A stretch of 64,000 nt of DNA from an uncultured Haemophilus sp. Its GTDB lineage: Bacteria > Pseudomonadota > Gammaproteobacteria > Enterobacterales > Pasteurellaceae. Under the pieces are notes generated by a model. The model did not search any database. It was not told the origin of the DNA and saw only the letters and a list, made by a program, of their open reading frames with translations. Numbering within the stretch: position 1 is the stretch's first letter; every line of letters begins with the position of its first letter. Location of the stretch: the NCBI GenBank assembly GCA_905205995.1, contig CAJLFU010000001.1, forward strand, positions 62,001 through 126,000, in the 5' to 3' direction. Positions 47,880-58,067 of this stretch are shown here, in pieces. A program made the translations under genes and the position numbers.

Positions 47880-48434
47880 ATGGACGCATTAACTCTTTTA
47901 ACACAACGCAAATCCAATAAAAAATTAACGGCGCCAGCACCTAGCCAAGTGCAATTAGAACAAATGTTTCAAGCGGCTTTACGTGCACCTGATCATGGTA
48001 AACTCGAACCTTATCATTTTGTCGTGATGCAAGGCACTGGTTTAAGTAAATTAGAAGGCTTGCTCAAAGCAGCTGTAACTGAATTTAATTTAGGTGAAGA
48101 GCGACTAAAAAAAGCAGAGAATTTTGCACGCCGCGCACCGATGGTTATTGCCGTCATTGCTAAAATTAATCATGAAGTCGCCAAAGTTCCTGGTTGGGAA
48201 CAAATGCTTACTGCAGGTGCAGCAACTTATGCTCTTCAACTTGCTGGTAATGCGCTAGGCTTTGATAGTTTTTGGGCAACGGGTCCACTTATTGAAGGAC
48301 GTGAATTACGTGAAGCATTTGGCTGTGGTAAAAATGATAAAATTGTTGCCTTATTACAAATTGGTACAGCAGCTGAAAAATTAGAAAAAGAGTGTAAACC
48401 AAAAGATTTATCACGTTTCGTCAGCCATTTATAA
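47880..48434 (+). CDS. NAD(P)H nitroreductase (YdjA family)
   Basis: A 184-residue FMN enzyme near the minimum size of the nitroreductase family. It starts MDALTLLTQRKSNKKLTAPAP, has APDHGKLEPYHFVVMQG near 37-53, and GAATYALQLAGNALGFDSFWATGP near 110-133. These match E. coli YdjA, of uncertain substrate. Its own extended -10 promoter lies upstream. It is divergent from sppA. H. influenzae HI1542 is the probable counterpart. Confidence 0.9.
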   Translation: MDALTLLTQRKSNKKLTAPAPSQVQLEQMFQAALRAPDHGKLEPYHFVVMQGTGLSKLEGLLKAAVTEFNLGEERLKKAENFARRAPMVIAVIAKINHEVAKVPGWEQMLTAGAATYALQLAGNALGFDSFWATGPLIEGRELREAFGCGKNDKIVALLQIGTAAEKLEKECKPKDLSRFVSHL

Positions 48435-48440
48435 AAATCA

Positions 48441-48466
48441 AAAAAGGCGGAAATTTCCGCCTTTTC
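48441..48466. terminator. Bidirectional terminator, ydjA-like/metX
   Basis: AAAAGGCGG and CCGCCTTTT pair across an AAATTT centre, between convergent genes. Confidence 0.85.
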
Positions 48467-48474
48467 TATTCCTT

Positions 48475-49560
48475 TTATTCTAACTCGCCTTCTATCCCGC
48501 TTCGAATTTTGTGCTCAAACGCCGTATAATCTACTAAAAAGGCATCATGTCCATAATCCGATGGGAATTCGTAAAATTTTAAATCGACTCCCGCTTGTTC
48601 TAAAAGCTGTTTACTTTTATGTAAATCAATAGATTTAAACAGTTGGTCTGTCGTCACAGAGACTAACGTATAACGTGCTTTAATTCGAGATAAGGCTTCT
48701 TTTATATCCGAATAACCAACACTTGGATCATATAGATCGAGTGCACGTAATAAATGCAAATAAGTGTTGGCATCAAAACGATCTAAGAATTTTTTGCCTT
48801 GATAACTCAAATAGGATTCTACTTGAAAGTGATCACCCCAAAATTGTCCTTCAGATTTAGTTGCTCGCCCAAATGCCTTGGCTAACTGTACATCTGTCCG
48901 ATAGGTTAACATTCCCAACATACGAGCAATAGAAAGCCCCTGATTAGGCGGTGTCCCCTCATAATAATCGCCATTATTAAAATTCGGATCATTAATGACG
49001 GCCTGACGCATGACATGGTTAAATCCAATGGCTTCCGCACTAAAGAAGATAGAAGAACAAAGATTCACAATGTTATCCATAAAATCTGGATAATCAATTG
49101 CCCATTGTGTAGCTTGCATACCACCAAAAGAGCCTCCCACTATTGCTTTTAAATGAGGGATACCGAGATGCTCCAGCAAGGCTTTTTGGACTTTGATAAT
49201 ATCTTGAACGATGATATTCGGGAACTGGCTACCATAAGGTTTTCCCGTAGTGGGATTAATTGAGCTTGGTCCCGTTGTGCCTTTACAACCACCTAATACA
49301 TTTGAGCAAATAAAAAAGTATTTAGATGTATCAAAAGCGAGACCTTCGCCCATAAAGTTTTGCCACCAACCGTCTTTATTCGGTTCATCAAAATAAGGTT
49401 CTGCATCTCCCGTTAAGGCATGACAAATTAATACAGCATTGCTTTTATCTGCATTTAAAGTGCCGTAAGTTTGATACGCGACATTAATAGGCGAAAGCTG
49501 TCCGCCCAATGTTAATTGGAGTGGATTGTCTTGAAAAAGCACGACATTTTGCACAGCCAT
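48475..49560 (-). CDS. metX: Homoserine O-acetyltransferase
   Basis: First committed step of methionine synthesis by the acetyl-homoserine route. The 361 residues have an alpha/beta-hydrolase fold: nucleophile Ser in [14 protein letters not shown] near 143, catalytic Asp in SVTTDQLF near 302, catalytic His in [10 protein letters not shown] near 335. [14 protein letters not shown] near 88 is the family signature. Promoter and tandem MetJ boxes are immediately upstream, so repression by MetJ/SAM is likely. Confidence 0.95.
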   Translation of the reverse strand: MAVQNVVLFQDNPLQLTLGGQLSPINVAYQTYGTLNADKSNAVLICHALTGDAEPYFDEPNKDGWWQNFMGEGLAFDTSKYFFICSNVLGGCKGTTGPSSINPTTGKPYGSQFPNIIVQDIIKVQKALLEHLGIPHLKAIVGGSFGGMQATQWAIDYPDFMDNIVNLCSSIFFSAEAIGFNHVMRQAVINDPNFNNGDYYEGTPPNQGLSIARMLGMLTYRTDVQLAKAFGRATKSEGQFWGDHFQVESYLSYQGKKFLDRFDANTYLHLLRALDLYDPSVGYSDIKEALSRIKARYTLVSVTTDQLFKSIDLHKSKQLLEQAGVDLKFYEFPSDYGHDAFLVDYTAFEHKIRSGIEGELE

Positions 49561-49594
49561 TGAAATGATAACCTTTTACGTTGATGGTTCACCA

Positions 49595-49622
49595 ATTATC
49601 AACAGCTCATTTTTTTTGTCAA
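49595..49622 (-). promoter_or_regulatory. Sigma-70 promoter of metX
   Basis: On the minus strand TTGACA (49622-49617, perfect) and GATAAT (49600-49595) have a 16-base spacer; start near 49588, 28 bases before the ATG at 49560. Confidence 0.75.
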
Positions 49623-49630
49623 GAAATTTT

Positions 49631-49646
49631 AGACGTTTAGACGTCT
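49631..49646. promoter_or_regulatory. Tandem MetJ boxes of metX
   Basis: AGACGTTT at 49631-49638 and a perfect AGACGTCT at 49639-49646 are contiguous 8-mers, the layout MetJ dimers need. They lie directly upstream of the -35 of metX. The same DNA is about 75-90 bases upstream of the divergent sanA-like ATG. Confidence 0.85.
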
Positions 49647-49717
49647 AAATATTTTCTTATCAATTCAGTAAACAAATTACACTTGAACTTACATTGTTTT
49701 TTCAGTATGTTAGCAAA

Positions 49718-50416
49718 ATGCAACTATCCCAAACGCTGTCAAAAATGACCGCACTTTCCTGGCTCTTGCGCCTTCCGATAAAAAAACTCCTCGGTTACGC
49801 CTTGGGGCTCTTTTTGCTTGTTTTGATTGGTTGCTTCACCATTGATCGTGCCGTGAGCTTTTATGTACAAGACCGCGTGTATGAAGATCTCGAAACGCTC
49901 CCGCATCGCCATTATGCATTGGTACTCGGCACATCCAAATATGTGGCTAAAGGCAAAACCAATAAATATTATGATTACCGCTTAGAAGCCTCAAAACTCT
50001 TGGTTGAGCAAGATAAAGTCGATTATTTGCTATTAAGTGGCGATAATCGCACGCTTCAATATAACGAGCCTCGCACCATGTTTTTGGATCTACGTAAAAT
50101 GGGTGTATCTGAAAGTGTGATGTTTAAAGATTTTGCGGGATTCCGCACCTTAGACTCTGTTGTGCGCGCAAGTAAAGTTTTCCAAGTGCCCTCTTTTACT
50201 ATTATCAGCCAAAAATTCCATTGTGAACGCGCGCTGTTGATTGCTAAACACTATGATATTGATGCAATTTGCTTTACTGCGAAACAACCTGACGTGTATT
50301 TCGGGACACGTGTTCGCGAAATGTTTGCTCGTGTAAAAGCCGTATTAGACTTAATTATCGGTGTAAAACCTTATTTCCTTGGTGCACCAGAACCTCTGCC
50401 AATTCCTACTGAATAG
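49718..50416 (+). CDS. sanA: SanA-like DUF218 membrane protein
   Basis: The 232 residues start MQLSQTLSKM, have one membrane helix (about 26-48) and a DUF218 domain. The domain motifs are YALVLGTSKYVAKGKTNKYYDYRLEASKLL near 66-95, LLLSGDNRTLQYNE near 104, and ISQKFHCERALLIAKHY near 164-180. E. coli SanA (SfiX) affects envelope barrier function and vancomycin resistance at high temperature. The ATG at 49718 is chosen; a TTG at 49694 begins upstream without a ribosome site. ElyC-like at 13563 is a second DUF218 protein. Confidence 0.85.
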   Translation: MQLSQTLSKMTALSWLLRLPIKKLLGYALGLFLLVLIGCFTIDRAVSFYVQDRVYEDLETLPHRHYALVLGTSKYVAKGKTNKYYDYRLEASKLLVEQDKVDYLLLSGDNRTLQYNEPRTMFLDLRKMGVSESVMFKDFAGFRTLDSVVRASKVFQVPSFTIISQKFHCERALLIAKHYDIDAICFTAKQPDVYFGTRVREMFARVKAVLDLIIGVKPYFLGAPEPLPIPTE

Positions 50417-50500
50417 TTAATGATTCTTTAATTTTTACCCTGTTAAATCAAAAAATATCTAAATAATTGGTTTTTTACTCTATTTTTTTGGAGTATTTAT

Positions 50501-50529
50501 TTGACAATTTTTGATGAAATCGCTATTTC
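50501..50529 (+). promoter_or_regulatory. Sigma-70 promoter of lysC
   Basis: A perfect TTGACA at 50501-50506 and TATTTC at 50524-50529 with a 17-base spacer. The leader of about 50 bases is far too short for a lysine riboswitch. Confidence 0.6.
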
Positions 50530-50583
50530 TAATACCCATCACAAAACACAACATCTTACTTTTCATTTTTAGAGGATTATCTT

Positions 50584-51936
50584 ATGTCTCATTTATCGGT
50601 AGCAAAATTTGGTGGTACATCCGTTGCAAACTATTCAGCTATGCAGGCTTGTGCCAAAATCATCATTGCAGATCCTAATACTCGCGTTGTCGTGCTTTCC
50701 GCATCAGCCGGTGTAACAAACTTATTAGTTGCCCTAGCAAATGGTGTAGAAGCAGAAGAACGTGCAAAATTAATCGGTGAAGTCCGTCAAATTCAAGAAA
50801 ATATTTTAAATGAATTACAAGACGACAGCCGTGTGCGCCCCATCATTGAAAAATACTTAGAAAATATTACCGCACTTTCTGAAGCGGCAAGCCTTGCGAC
50901 ATCAAAAGCTTTAACTGATGAAATCATCAGTCAAGGTGAAATGATGTCGACACAAATTTTCATTGAAGTATTAAGAGAATTACAAACTACCGCAACTTGG
51001 GTCGATGTGCGTACTTTAGTCGCAACCAATGATAACTTTGGTAAAGCGGCACCAGACGATGCTCAAACCCAAACAAATTGCGATAATTTATTAAAACCAT
51101 TAATCGACCGAGGTGAATTAGTCATCACCCAAGGTTTTATCGGCCGTGAACCAGGTGGTAAAACGACTACTTTAGGTCGTGGTGGTAGTGACTACTCTGC
51201 GGCACTTTTAGCTGAAGTATTAAACGCAAAAGATGTATTAATTTGGACGGATGTGGCGGGAATTTACACTACTGATCCTCGTGTCGTCTCTGAAGCAAAA
51301 CGTATTGATACCATGAGCTTTGCTGAAGCTGCTGAAATGGCAACTTTCGGTGCTAAAGTATTACACCCAGCAACATTACTTCCAGCTGTACGTAGTAATA
51401 TTCCTGTTTATGTGGGTTCAAGTAAAGCGCCAGATGCTGGTGGTACTTGGGTAACACGCGATCCACAACCACGTCCGACATTCCGTGCAATTGCAGTTCG
51501 TCGTGATCAAACTTTATTGACGCTTTCAAGCTTAAGCATGTTACATGCCCAAGGATTTCTTGCGAATGTATTCAATATCTTAGCCAAATATAAAATTTCG
51601 GTGGATACCATTACCACTTCTGAAGTGAGCATTGCATTAACGTTAGATAAAACAGGTTCTGCTTCATCTGGTATTGAATTACTTTCACCAGAATTATTAG
51701 AAGAATTAAGTCAATATTGCACCGTGAAAGTTGACACAGGTTTATCACTTGTCGCATTAATTGGAAATGATTTACACCTTGCTTCAGGTGTAGCAAAACG
51801 TATTTTCGACACACTCGAAGGCTATAACATTCGCATGATTAGCTATGGGGCAAGCACGAATAACATTTGTATGTTAGCGCATAGTGACAAAGCGGATGAC
51901 GTAGTACGTTCATTACATAAATCGTTGTTTGAATAA
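50584..51936 (+). CDS. lysC: Aspartate kinase III (lysine-sensitive type)
   Basis: Single-function aspartokinase of 450 residues: kinase domain about 1-290 with KFGGTSVANYSAM near 8-20 and RGGSDYSAALLAEVLNA near 199-215, followed by two ACT domains (MLHAQGFLANVFNIL near 320 and MISYGASTNNICMLA near 418). No homoserine dehydrogenase domain is fused. The size and end match E. coli LysC, which is inhibited by lysine. The ribosome site is AGAGGATTATCTT. One uptake signal lies inside. Confidence 0.93.
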   Translation: MSHLSVAKFGGTSVANYSAMQACAKIIIADPNTRVVVLSASAGVTNLLVALANGVEAEERAKLIGEVRQIQENILNELQDDSRVRPIIEKYLENITALSEAASLATSKALTDEIISQGEMMSTQIFIEVLRELQTTATWVDVRTLVATNDNFGKAAPDDAQTQTNCDNLLKPLIDRGELVITQGFIGREPGGKTTTLGRGGSDYSAALLAEVLNAKDVLIWTDVAGIYTTDPRVVSEAKRIDTMSFAEAAEMATFGAKVLHPATLLPAVRSNIPVYVGSSKAPDAGGTWVTRDPQPRPTFRAIAVRRDQTLLTLSSLSMLHAQGFLANVFNILAKYKISVDTITTSEVSIALTLDKTGSASSGIELLSPELLEELSQYCTVKVDTGLSLVALIGNDLHLASGVAKRIFDTLEGYNIRMISYGASTNNICMLAHSDKADDVVRSLHKSLFE

Positions 51937-51946
51937 TAAATTTAAG

Positions 51947-51977
51947 GAAAGTGCGGTTAAAAATAACCGCACTTTTT
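51947..51977 (+). terminator. Inverted uptake-signal terminator of lysC
   Basis: AAGTGCGGT at 51949-51957 and ACCGCACTT at 51966-51974 followed by a T run. Confidence 0.88.
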
Positions 51978-52032
51978 TACGTTTTAAATTTGAGATTAAG
52001 GCAAAAAAAGAGTAAAGTAATCGTTTGTCTGA

Positions 52033-53364
<1,332 letters not shown>

Positions 53365-53378
53365 AACAGCATAAAAAT

Positions 53379-53416
53379 AAACCGCACTTTGGCATAACCA
53401 AGTGCGGTTATTTTTT
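53379..53416 (+). terminator. Outward-facing uptake-signal terminator of purA
   Basis: ACCGCACTT at 53381-53389 and AAGTGCGGT at 53400-53408; here the complement comes first, opposite to most pairs in the window. The stem continues inward through TGG/CCA, and seven Ts follow. Confidence 0.88.
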
Positions 53417-53429
53417 TAAGGAGTTTTTG

Positions 53430-54095
53430 ATGACTGAACAAGATATTGCTGACTACCTAAAAAATCACCCTGATTTTTTTACCCATCGCCCTAAATTACT
53501 TCAACAACTTACCATTCCGCATAGCCATGAAGAAGGGACGATTTCCTTAGTCGAAGCACAGCTTGCTCAGCAACGAGAACAAATCAAAACGCTTACTCAA
53601 CTCCTCGAAAAATTTCATCAACTTGCTCATCAAGAAGCAGATATTTTCTTTGCCCTCTTGCCTTTGCAGAAGAAACTGTTCCAGACAGAAGACTTTATCT
53701 CCATCAATGAAAAGTTAGATGACTGGGCAAAAGACTATGAGTTAGAAGGTGCTAAAATTTTACTTTTCACTGACAGCTGGCAAAAAAATAATTCTATTCC
53801 TGAACAACATTGGCTAGACCGAAAAGCCTTTGAACTCATTCGCCTAGAGCGTATGGGCTTACGCCAATTCTATTTAGGCGATCTCTCCAATAAAGAAAAA
53901 GCCCTCATGTTCCTCCCTGAAGAACTTCCTATCGGTTCTGTGGCGATTTGCCGTTTAGGTGGAACACCGCAAAAACCAACCGCACTTTTACTCTTCAAAT
54001 CTCGAGACACCGACCGTTTCCACAATGACCAAGACACCACATTTCTTCGACATTTAGTCGATATTGTGGAATTGCATTTGGGAAGATGGCTTTAA
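53430..54095 (+). CDS. DUF484 family protein
   Basis: The 221 residues begin MTEQDIADYLKNHPDFFTHRP, the DUF484 N-terminal signature, followed by a helical linker (about 40-80) and a GAF-like C-terminal half with LLFTDSWQ and VAICRLGGTPQKPTALLLFKSRDTDRF. AAGGAG lies six bases before the ATG at 53430. In many gammaproteobacteria DUF484 is upstream of xerC; no xerC is seen here. Function unknown. One uptake signal lies inside. Confidence 0.85.
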   Translation: MTEQDIADYLKNHPDFFTHRPKLLQQLTIPHSHEEGTISLVEAQLAQQREQIKTLTQLLEKFHQLAHQEADIFFALLPLQKKLFQTEDFISINEKLDDWAKDYELEGAKILLFTDSWQKNNSIPEQHWLDRKAFELIRLERMGLRQFYLGDLSNKEKALMFLPEELPIGSVAICRLGGTPQKPTALLLFKSRDTDRFHNDQDTTFLRHLVDIVELHLGRWL

Positions 54096-54104
54096 AGGTT
54101 ATTA

Positions 54105-54120
54105 AGTGATCTCTATCACA
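54105..54120 (+). promoter_or_regulatory. CRP-cAMP site of the two-ATPase importer operon
   Basis: AGTGATCTCTATCACA has a perfect GTGAT-N4-ATCAC inverted repeat, one mismatch from TGTGA-N6-TCACA. With a -10 TATAAA at 54194-54199 and a start near 54206, its centre is at about -93, a class-I position. No Fur-like box was found here. Confidence 0.65.
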
Positions 54121-54258
54121 AATCTGAAAATTATTTAAATTTAGACTTTTATATTCAAATATTTAAGCGTATTTTGTAGATTAAATGTTTTGGTATAAAT
54201 GTCGATCGTAGTTTGATCTCATTTACTGATTTTATCCCTATCTCAGTGAGGTTTCATT

Positions 54259-55254
54259 ATGAATAAAAAAATGTCTTTAACATTGATTGCCATTGGACTA
54301 GGTATGTCACTTAGTAATATGGCTGCGGCACAAGAAAAATTAATTGTGTACACATCAATGAAAGAATCATTAATTGGTGCATTAAAAGCAAAATTTACTG
54401 AAAAACATCCAGATGTTGAAATGGATTATCAGTCTGCCGGCGCCGGAAAATTGATGGCTAAAATTGCAACGGAAAAAGAATCCGGGAAAATTATGGCCGA
54501 TGTAATTTGGACAAGTGAAGTACCTGACTTCTTCCAAATGAAAAAAAACGGCATGCTTGAAGCTTATGTTTCTCCTGAAACTGCCAATATTGTTAACCCT
54601 ATCCCTAACTTTGATGGTTCTTTTACCCCAATCCGCCTCGGTACACTAGCAATCGCCTACAATACCCGCTTCGTTAAAGATAACCCGCCTGCTGAATGGG
54701 CTGATATCTTAAAACCTGAATATAAAGGTGCGTTTGGTATTGCAAACCCTGCATTATCGGGTACGTCATATATGAGTGTATCTTTATTAAAAGATAAATT
54801 TGGTTGGGAATTCTTTGAAAAATTAAAAGCAAATAAAGCTAAAGTAGGTAAAGGTGCTGGACAAGTTATCGACGATACCGCATCTGGTGATTTATTAGCC
54901 TCTCTCGCTGTTGACTATATTACCAACGATAAAATTAAAAAAGGCGCGCAATTAAAATTGGTTTATCCAAAAGAAACGCTCGTCATCCCTAGCCCTGCAG
55001 CAATCTTAAAAGGCACTGAACACCTTGCTGCTTCACAAAAATTTATTGACTTCTTACTTTCTGAAGATGGACAAAAAATCATTGCAAATGAAGGAACATT
55101 ACCAGTTAGAAAAGGTATTGAACTTGATGCTAAATTTGGTATGCCATCTCTAGAAGATGCCGTATCAAGAGCAATTCCTATTGACTATGAAAAATTAATG
55201 TCAGAAAAAGAAGAAACAATTAAACATTTCACTCAAATTCTTCAAGGTCGTTAA
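54259..55254 (+). CDS. Periplasmic binding protein of FbpA/AfuA-like ABC importer
   Basis: The 331 residues have a signal peptide (1-24, cleavage after AAA-Q) and a type-II binding-protein fold. It starts EKLIVYTSMKESLIGALKA and shows SAGAGKLMAKIATEK near 55-69, IMADVIWTSEVPDFFQMKK near 75-93 and LRIGT-like TPIRLGTLAIAYNTR near 122-136. This is the FbpA/AfuA/PotD-like group with ligands from ferric iron to hexose phosphates and phosphonates. I do not see the adjacent tyrosine pair of iron-binding FbpA in the expected region, and the promoter has a CRP site instead of a Fur box, so an organic anion is favoured over iron. It is the first of four genes. Confidence 0.8.
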   Translation: MNKKMSLTLIAIGLGMSLSNMAAAQEKLIVYTSMKESLIGALKAKFTEKHPDVEMDYQSAGAGKLMAKIATEKESGKIMADVIWTSEVPDFFQMKKNGMLEAYVSPETANIVNPIPNFDGSFTPIRLGTLAIAYNTRFVKDNPPAEWADILKPEYKGAFGIANPALSGTSYMSVSLLKDKFGWEFFEKLKANKAKVGKGAGQVIDDTASGDLLASLAVDYITNDKIKKGAQLKLVYPKETLVIPSPAAILKGTEHLAASQKFIDFLLSEDGQKIIANEGTLPVRKGIELDAKFGMPSLEDAVSRAIPIDYEKLMSEKEETIKHFTQILQGR

Positions 55255-55273
55255 TCAGTAAGGAGTAGTGATT

Positions 55274-56344
55274 ATGGCAACAATTACATTTGAAAATGTA
55301 TCCAAAAAATTCGGTTCAAATGAAGTGTTAAAAAATCTGTCCTTAGTTGTACAAGATGGAGAATGTTTTACGCTTCTTGGCCCATCCGGCTGTGGGAAAA
55401 CTGTCTTATTACGCCTGCTTGCAGGATTTGATGTGCCAGATAGTGGTCGTATTTTAATTGATGATGTGGTTGTTGCCGATCCCGCTACAAACACGGATAT
55501 TCCGCCAGATCAACGCGGTCTAGGTGTGGTCTTCCAAGATTATGCTGTTTGGCCGCATATGACTGTTTTTGACAATATCGCCTACCCTCTAAAATTAAAG
55601 AATATTGAAAAACAAGCCCTCCATAAACAAGTAATGGAAGTGGTCGAATTAGTTAATTTAACTGGTTTAGAAGAACGTTTACCTTCTCAATTATCAGGAG
55701 GACAACAACAGCGTGTTGCTCTCGCAAGGGCATTAGTTGCTAAACCGTCTTTAATGCTCTTAGACGAACCTCTCAATAATTTGGACGCCAATCTTCGAGA
55801 AGAAATGCGTTTTGAAATTAAAGAATTACAGAAAAAGCTCGGTATTACTATTCTTTACGTAACACATGACCAAGAAATTGCCTTAGCAATATCAGATCGT
55901 TTGGCCATTATGAATGAACATGGCGATATCCAACAAGTTGGAACACCATGGGACATTTATGAGCGTTCAGAAAATGAGATGGTGTTTAAATTTATGGGAC
56001 TCGCAAATTTCATTCCTGTGAGATACCAAAATAACCATCATTATATTGGAGAAGGTAATCAAATTTTAAACTGGAAAAACTTGCCACCTAACTCAGGGAA
56101 ATTAGGATGTCGACCTTCCGATATCATACTAAGTAAAGACAATGAAGGTTTACTAGGAAAAATATCAAGAGCCAGCTTTCTTGGCGCAGTAATGGATTAT
56201 ATGGTAGAGATTGATGGTGTAACACTACGAACAGAAATCCCAACTAATAAAGCATTACGTAATAATTTAATGTTCAATGAAGGTGAAAATTGCTTTATCA
56301 GTTTTCATGATTTGCTTTGGTTTGATTCTGCTAAAGAAATCTAG
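55274..56344 (+). CDS. ABC importer ATPase 1 (FbpC/MalK-like)
   Basis: The 356 residues begin MATITFENVSKKFG; AGGAG is eight bases upstream of the ATG at 55274, so the GTG at 55268 is not used. Walker A GPSGCGKT near 38, signature LSGGQQQRVALARAL near 139, Walker B LMLLDEPLNNLD near 160 and the switch His in VTHDQEIALAIS are all intact. The C-terminal 110 residues form an OB-like TOBE domain. It lies 19 bases after the binding protein gene and 11 bases before the permease gene. Confidence 0.88.
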   Translation: MATITFENVSKKFGSNEVLKNLSLVVQDGECFTLLGPSGCGKTVLLRLLAGFDVPDSGRILIDDVVVADPATNTDIPPDQRGLGVVFQDYAVWPHMTVFDNIAYPLKLKNIEKQALHKQVMEVVELVNLTGLEERLPSQLSGGQQQRVALARALVAKPSLMLLDEPLNNLDANLREEMRFEIKELQKKLGITILYVTHDQEIALAISDRLAIMNEHGDIQQVGTPWDIYERSENEMVFKFMGLANFIPVRYQNNHHYIGEGNQILNWKNLPPNSGKLGCRPSDIILSKDNEGLLGKISRASFLGAVMDYMVEIDGVTLRTEIPTNKALRNNLMFNEGENCFISFHDLLWFDSAKEI

Positions 56345-56355
56345 AGGGGTTTATT

Positions 56356-58050
56356 ATGGCTACAACTATTCAAAATAATCATCCATTCAATATTGCTAAC
56401 GTTATTCTAGCCTTATCTATCGGTATCTTAGTTATCGTTGTTGCGGTTCCTGTTTTACTTATTTTCCTCAATTCTTTTTGGGTTGATGGGCAATTTAATA
56501 TCACCGATGTGGTGAATATTCTTAAGCAAGAAGAAACCTATGAAGCATTACTCAATTCACTTTTCATCGCATCTGGCGTAACTGTGATGAGTACGATTAT
56601 TGGTACATTTTTTGCTTGGTTAGTAACTCGAACAGATCTACCTTATAAAGGTTTTATGAAAGTGATGTTCCTTGTACCTTTTATGCTTCCTTCTTTCATT
56701 GGGGCATTAGCTTGGAAAATGTTACTTTCACCACGTTCTGGTTACATTAACCAATTCTTTATGGATTTAGGATTTGATGGGCCTATTTTTAATATCTATA
56801 GCTACGCTGGTATTATGGCTGTAGAAACGATGTATCTTTTCCCATTCGTCTTTATCCAAGTCTGTGGTGCATTAGAGCGCATGGACCCTACATTAGAAGA
56901 ATCAGCGAGAATCTCAGGCGCAAGCCTCTTTACTATTACACGTAAAATTACCATTCCACTCGTTATGCCAAGTATCCTTTCTGGTGCATTACTCATTATG
57001 CTCTATTCCATGGCTCACTTTGGTACAGTTGCCGTACTGGGCGTAGAAAATGGTATTTTCAACATTCCAACCCTCATTTATGAACGCATTCACCAAAGTG
57101 CGGGTAGTTTTGAAGCCATTCGTACCGGTACTGTGCTTGCAACTGTTTTAGTATTCACTGCAGCACTGATTATTTGGTTACAAAACAAAATCTTAAATAA
57201 AGGTCGATTCCAAATTATTGCAGGTAAAAGCTTTAGACCTATCGAAGTAAAACTTCGTGGTTTGAGAAAACCGTTGCTTGTGATTTGCTTACTCTACATC
57301 GCCTTTACAATCGTATTGCCTACAGTCACGATTTTCCTTGTTGGCGGATTAAAAACCTATGGATTACCAATTACATGGGAAAATCTCACATTAGATAACT
57401 ATAAATTCATCTTATTTGAATGGCAGTTAACAAAAGATGCAATTCGCAATAGTGTGACTCTTGGTCTCGCTGCAGCACTGATTACCATGTTTGCCGGGGT
57501 AATGATTTCTTATGTTATCGTTAAAATGCGTGTTCGCGGAAAAGGCATTCTTGAGTTCTTAGGTATGTTGCCATTCTCCGTACCTGGCTCTGTAATTGCT
57601 CTTGGGGTGATCCTTGCTTGGAGTGGTAAATTTGGCATCAATCTCTACAACACCGTTTGGATTATTTTAATTGCTTACATTGCACGTTATATGGCTTTCT
57701 CACTCAAAGCCAACTCTGCAGCACTTGAGCAAGTACATGATTCATTAGTTGAAGCTTCTCGAGCATGTGGAGCAAGTATGTGGCAATCCTTAAAAGATAT
57801 TGTTATCCCACTCGTAAGACCTGGGATGATTGCTGCTTTCTTCCTTATTTTCCTTCCAGCTCTACGTGAATTAACCGTTTCTGTTATGTTATATGGTCCT
57901 TCTACTCGAACTATCGGGGTAGCTATTTATACCCTAAATGAAGACGGTGAAACGGTTTATTCTGCGGCATTAGCGGGTATTGCCCTAATAATCATTGTAT
58001 TAGGTCAAACCGTTATTAAACGTTATGCTGAAAAGAAAACTCAAAAATAG
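56356..58050 (+). CDS. ABC importer permease, fused double-domain
   Basis: The 564 residues contain two MetI-type permease domains (about 10-270 and 300-555), about 12 helices in total, as in FbpB/AfuB. Each half has an EAA loop: EESARISGASLFTITRKITIP near 176-196 and VEASRACGASMWQSLKDIVIP near 464-484. GGGTT-like ribosome signal precedes the ATG. Being a fusion, it needs no partner permease, so the two ATPase genes on either side are unusual. Confidence 0.9.
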   Translation: MATTIQNNHPFNIANVILALSIGILVIVVAVPVLLIFLNSFWVDGQFNITDVVNILKQEETYEALLNSLFIASGVTVMSTIIGTFFAWLVTRTDLPYKGFMKVMFLVPFMLPSFIGALAWKMLLSPRSGYINQFFMDLGFDGPIFNIYSYAGIMAVETMYLFPFVFIQVCGALERMDPTLEESARISGASLFTITRKITIPLVMPSILSGALLIMLYSMAHFGTVAVLGVENGIFNIPTLIYERIHQSAGSFEAIRTGTVLATVLVFTAALIIWLQNKILNKGRFQIIAGKSFRPIEVKLRGLRKPLLVICLLYIAFTIVLPTVTIFLVGGLKTYGLPITWENLTLDNYKFILFEWQLTKDAIRNSVTLGLAAALITMFAGVMISYVIVKMRVRGKGILEFLGMLPFSVPGSVIALGVILAWSGKFGINLYNTVWIILIAYIARYMAFSLKANSAALEQVHDSLVEASRACGASMWQSLKDIVIPLVRPGMIAAFFLIFLPALRELTVSVMLYGPSTRTIGVAIYTLNEDGETVYSAALAGIALIIIVLGQTVIKRYAEKKTQK

Positions 58051-58067
58051 AAGGTTAGGAGTAAAAG

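Noticed and set aside
50417..50583. Lysine riboswitch upstream of lysC
   Set aside because: The gap is only 167 bases, the predicted leader about 50, and the conserved AGAGG-type core is absent.
54259..55254. Naming the binding protein HitA/FbpA (ferric iron)
   Set aside because: The adjacent tyrosine pair expected for ferric binding is not seen and the promoter shows a CRP site, no Fur box; the ligand is left open.
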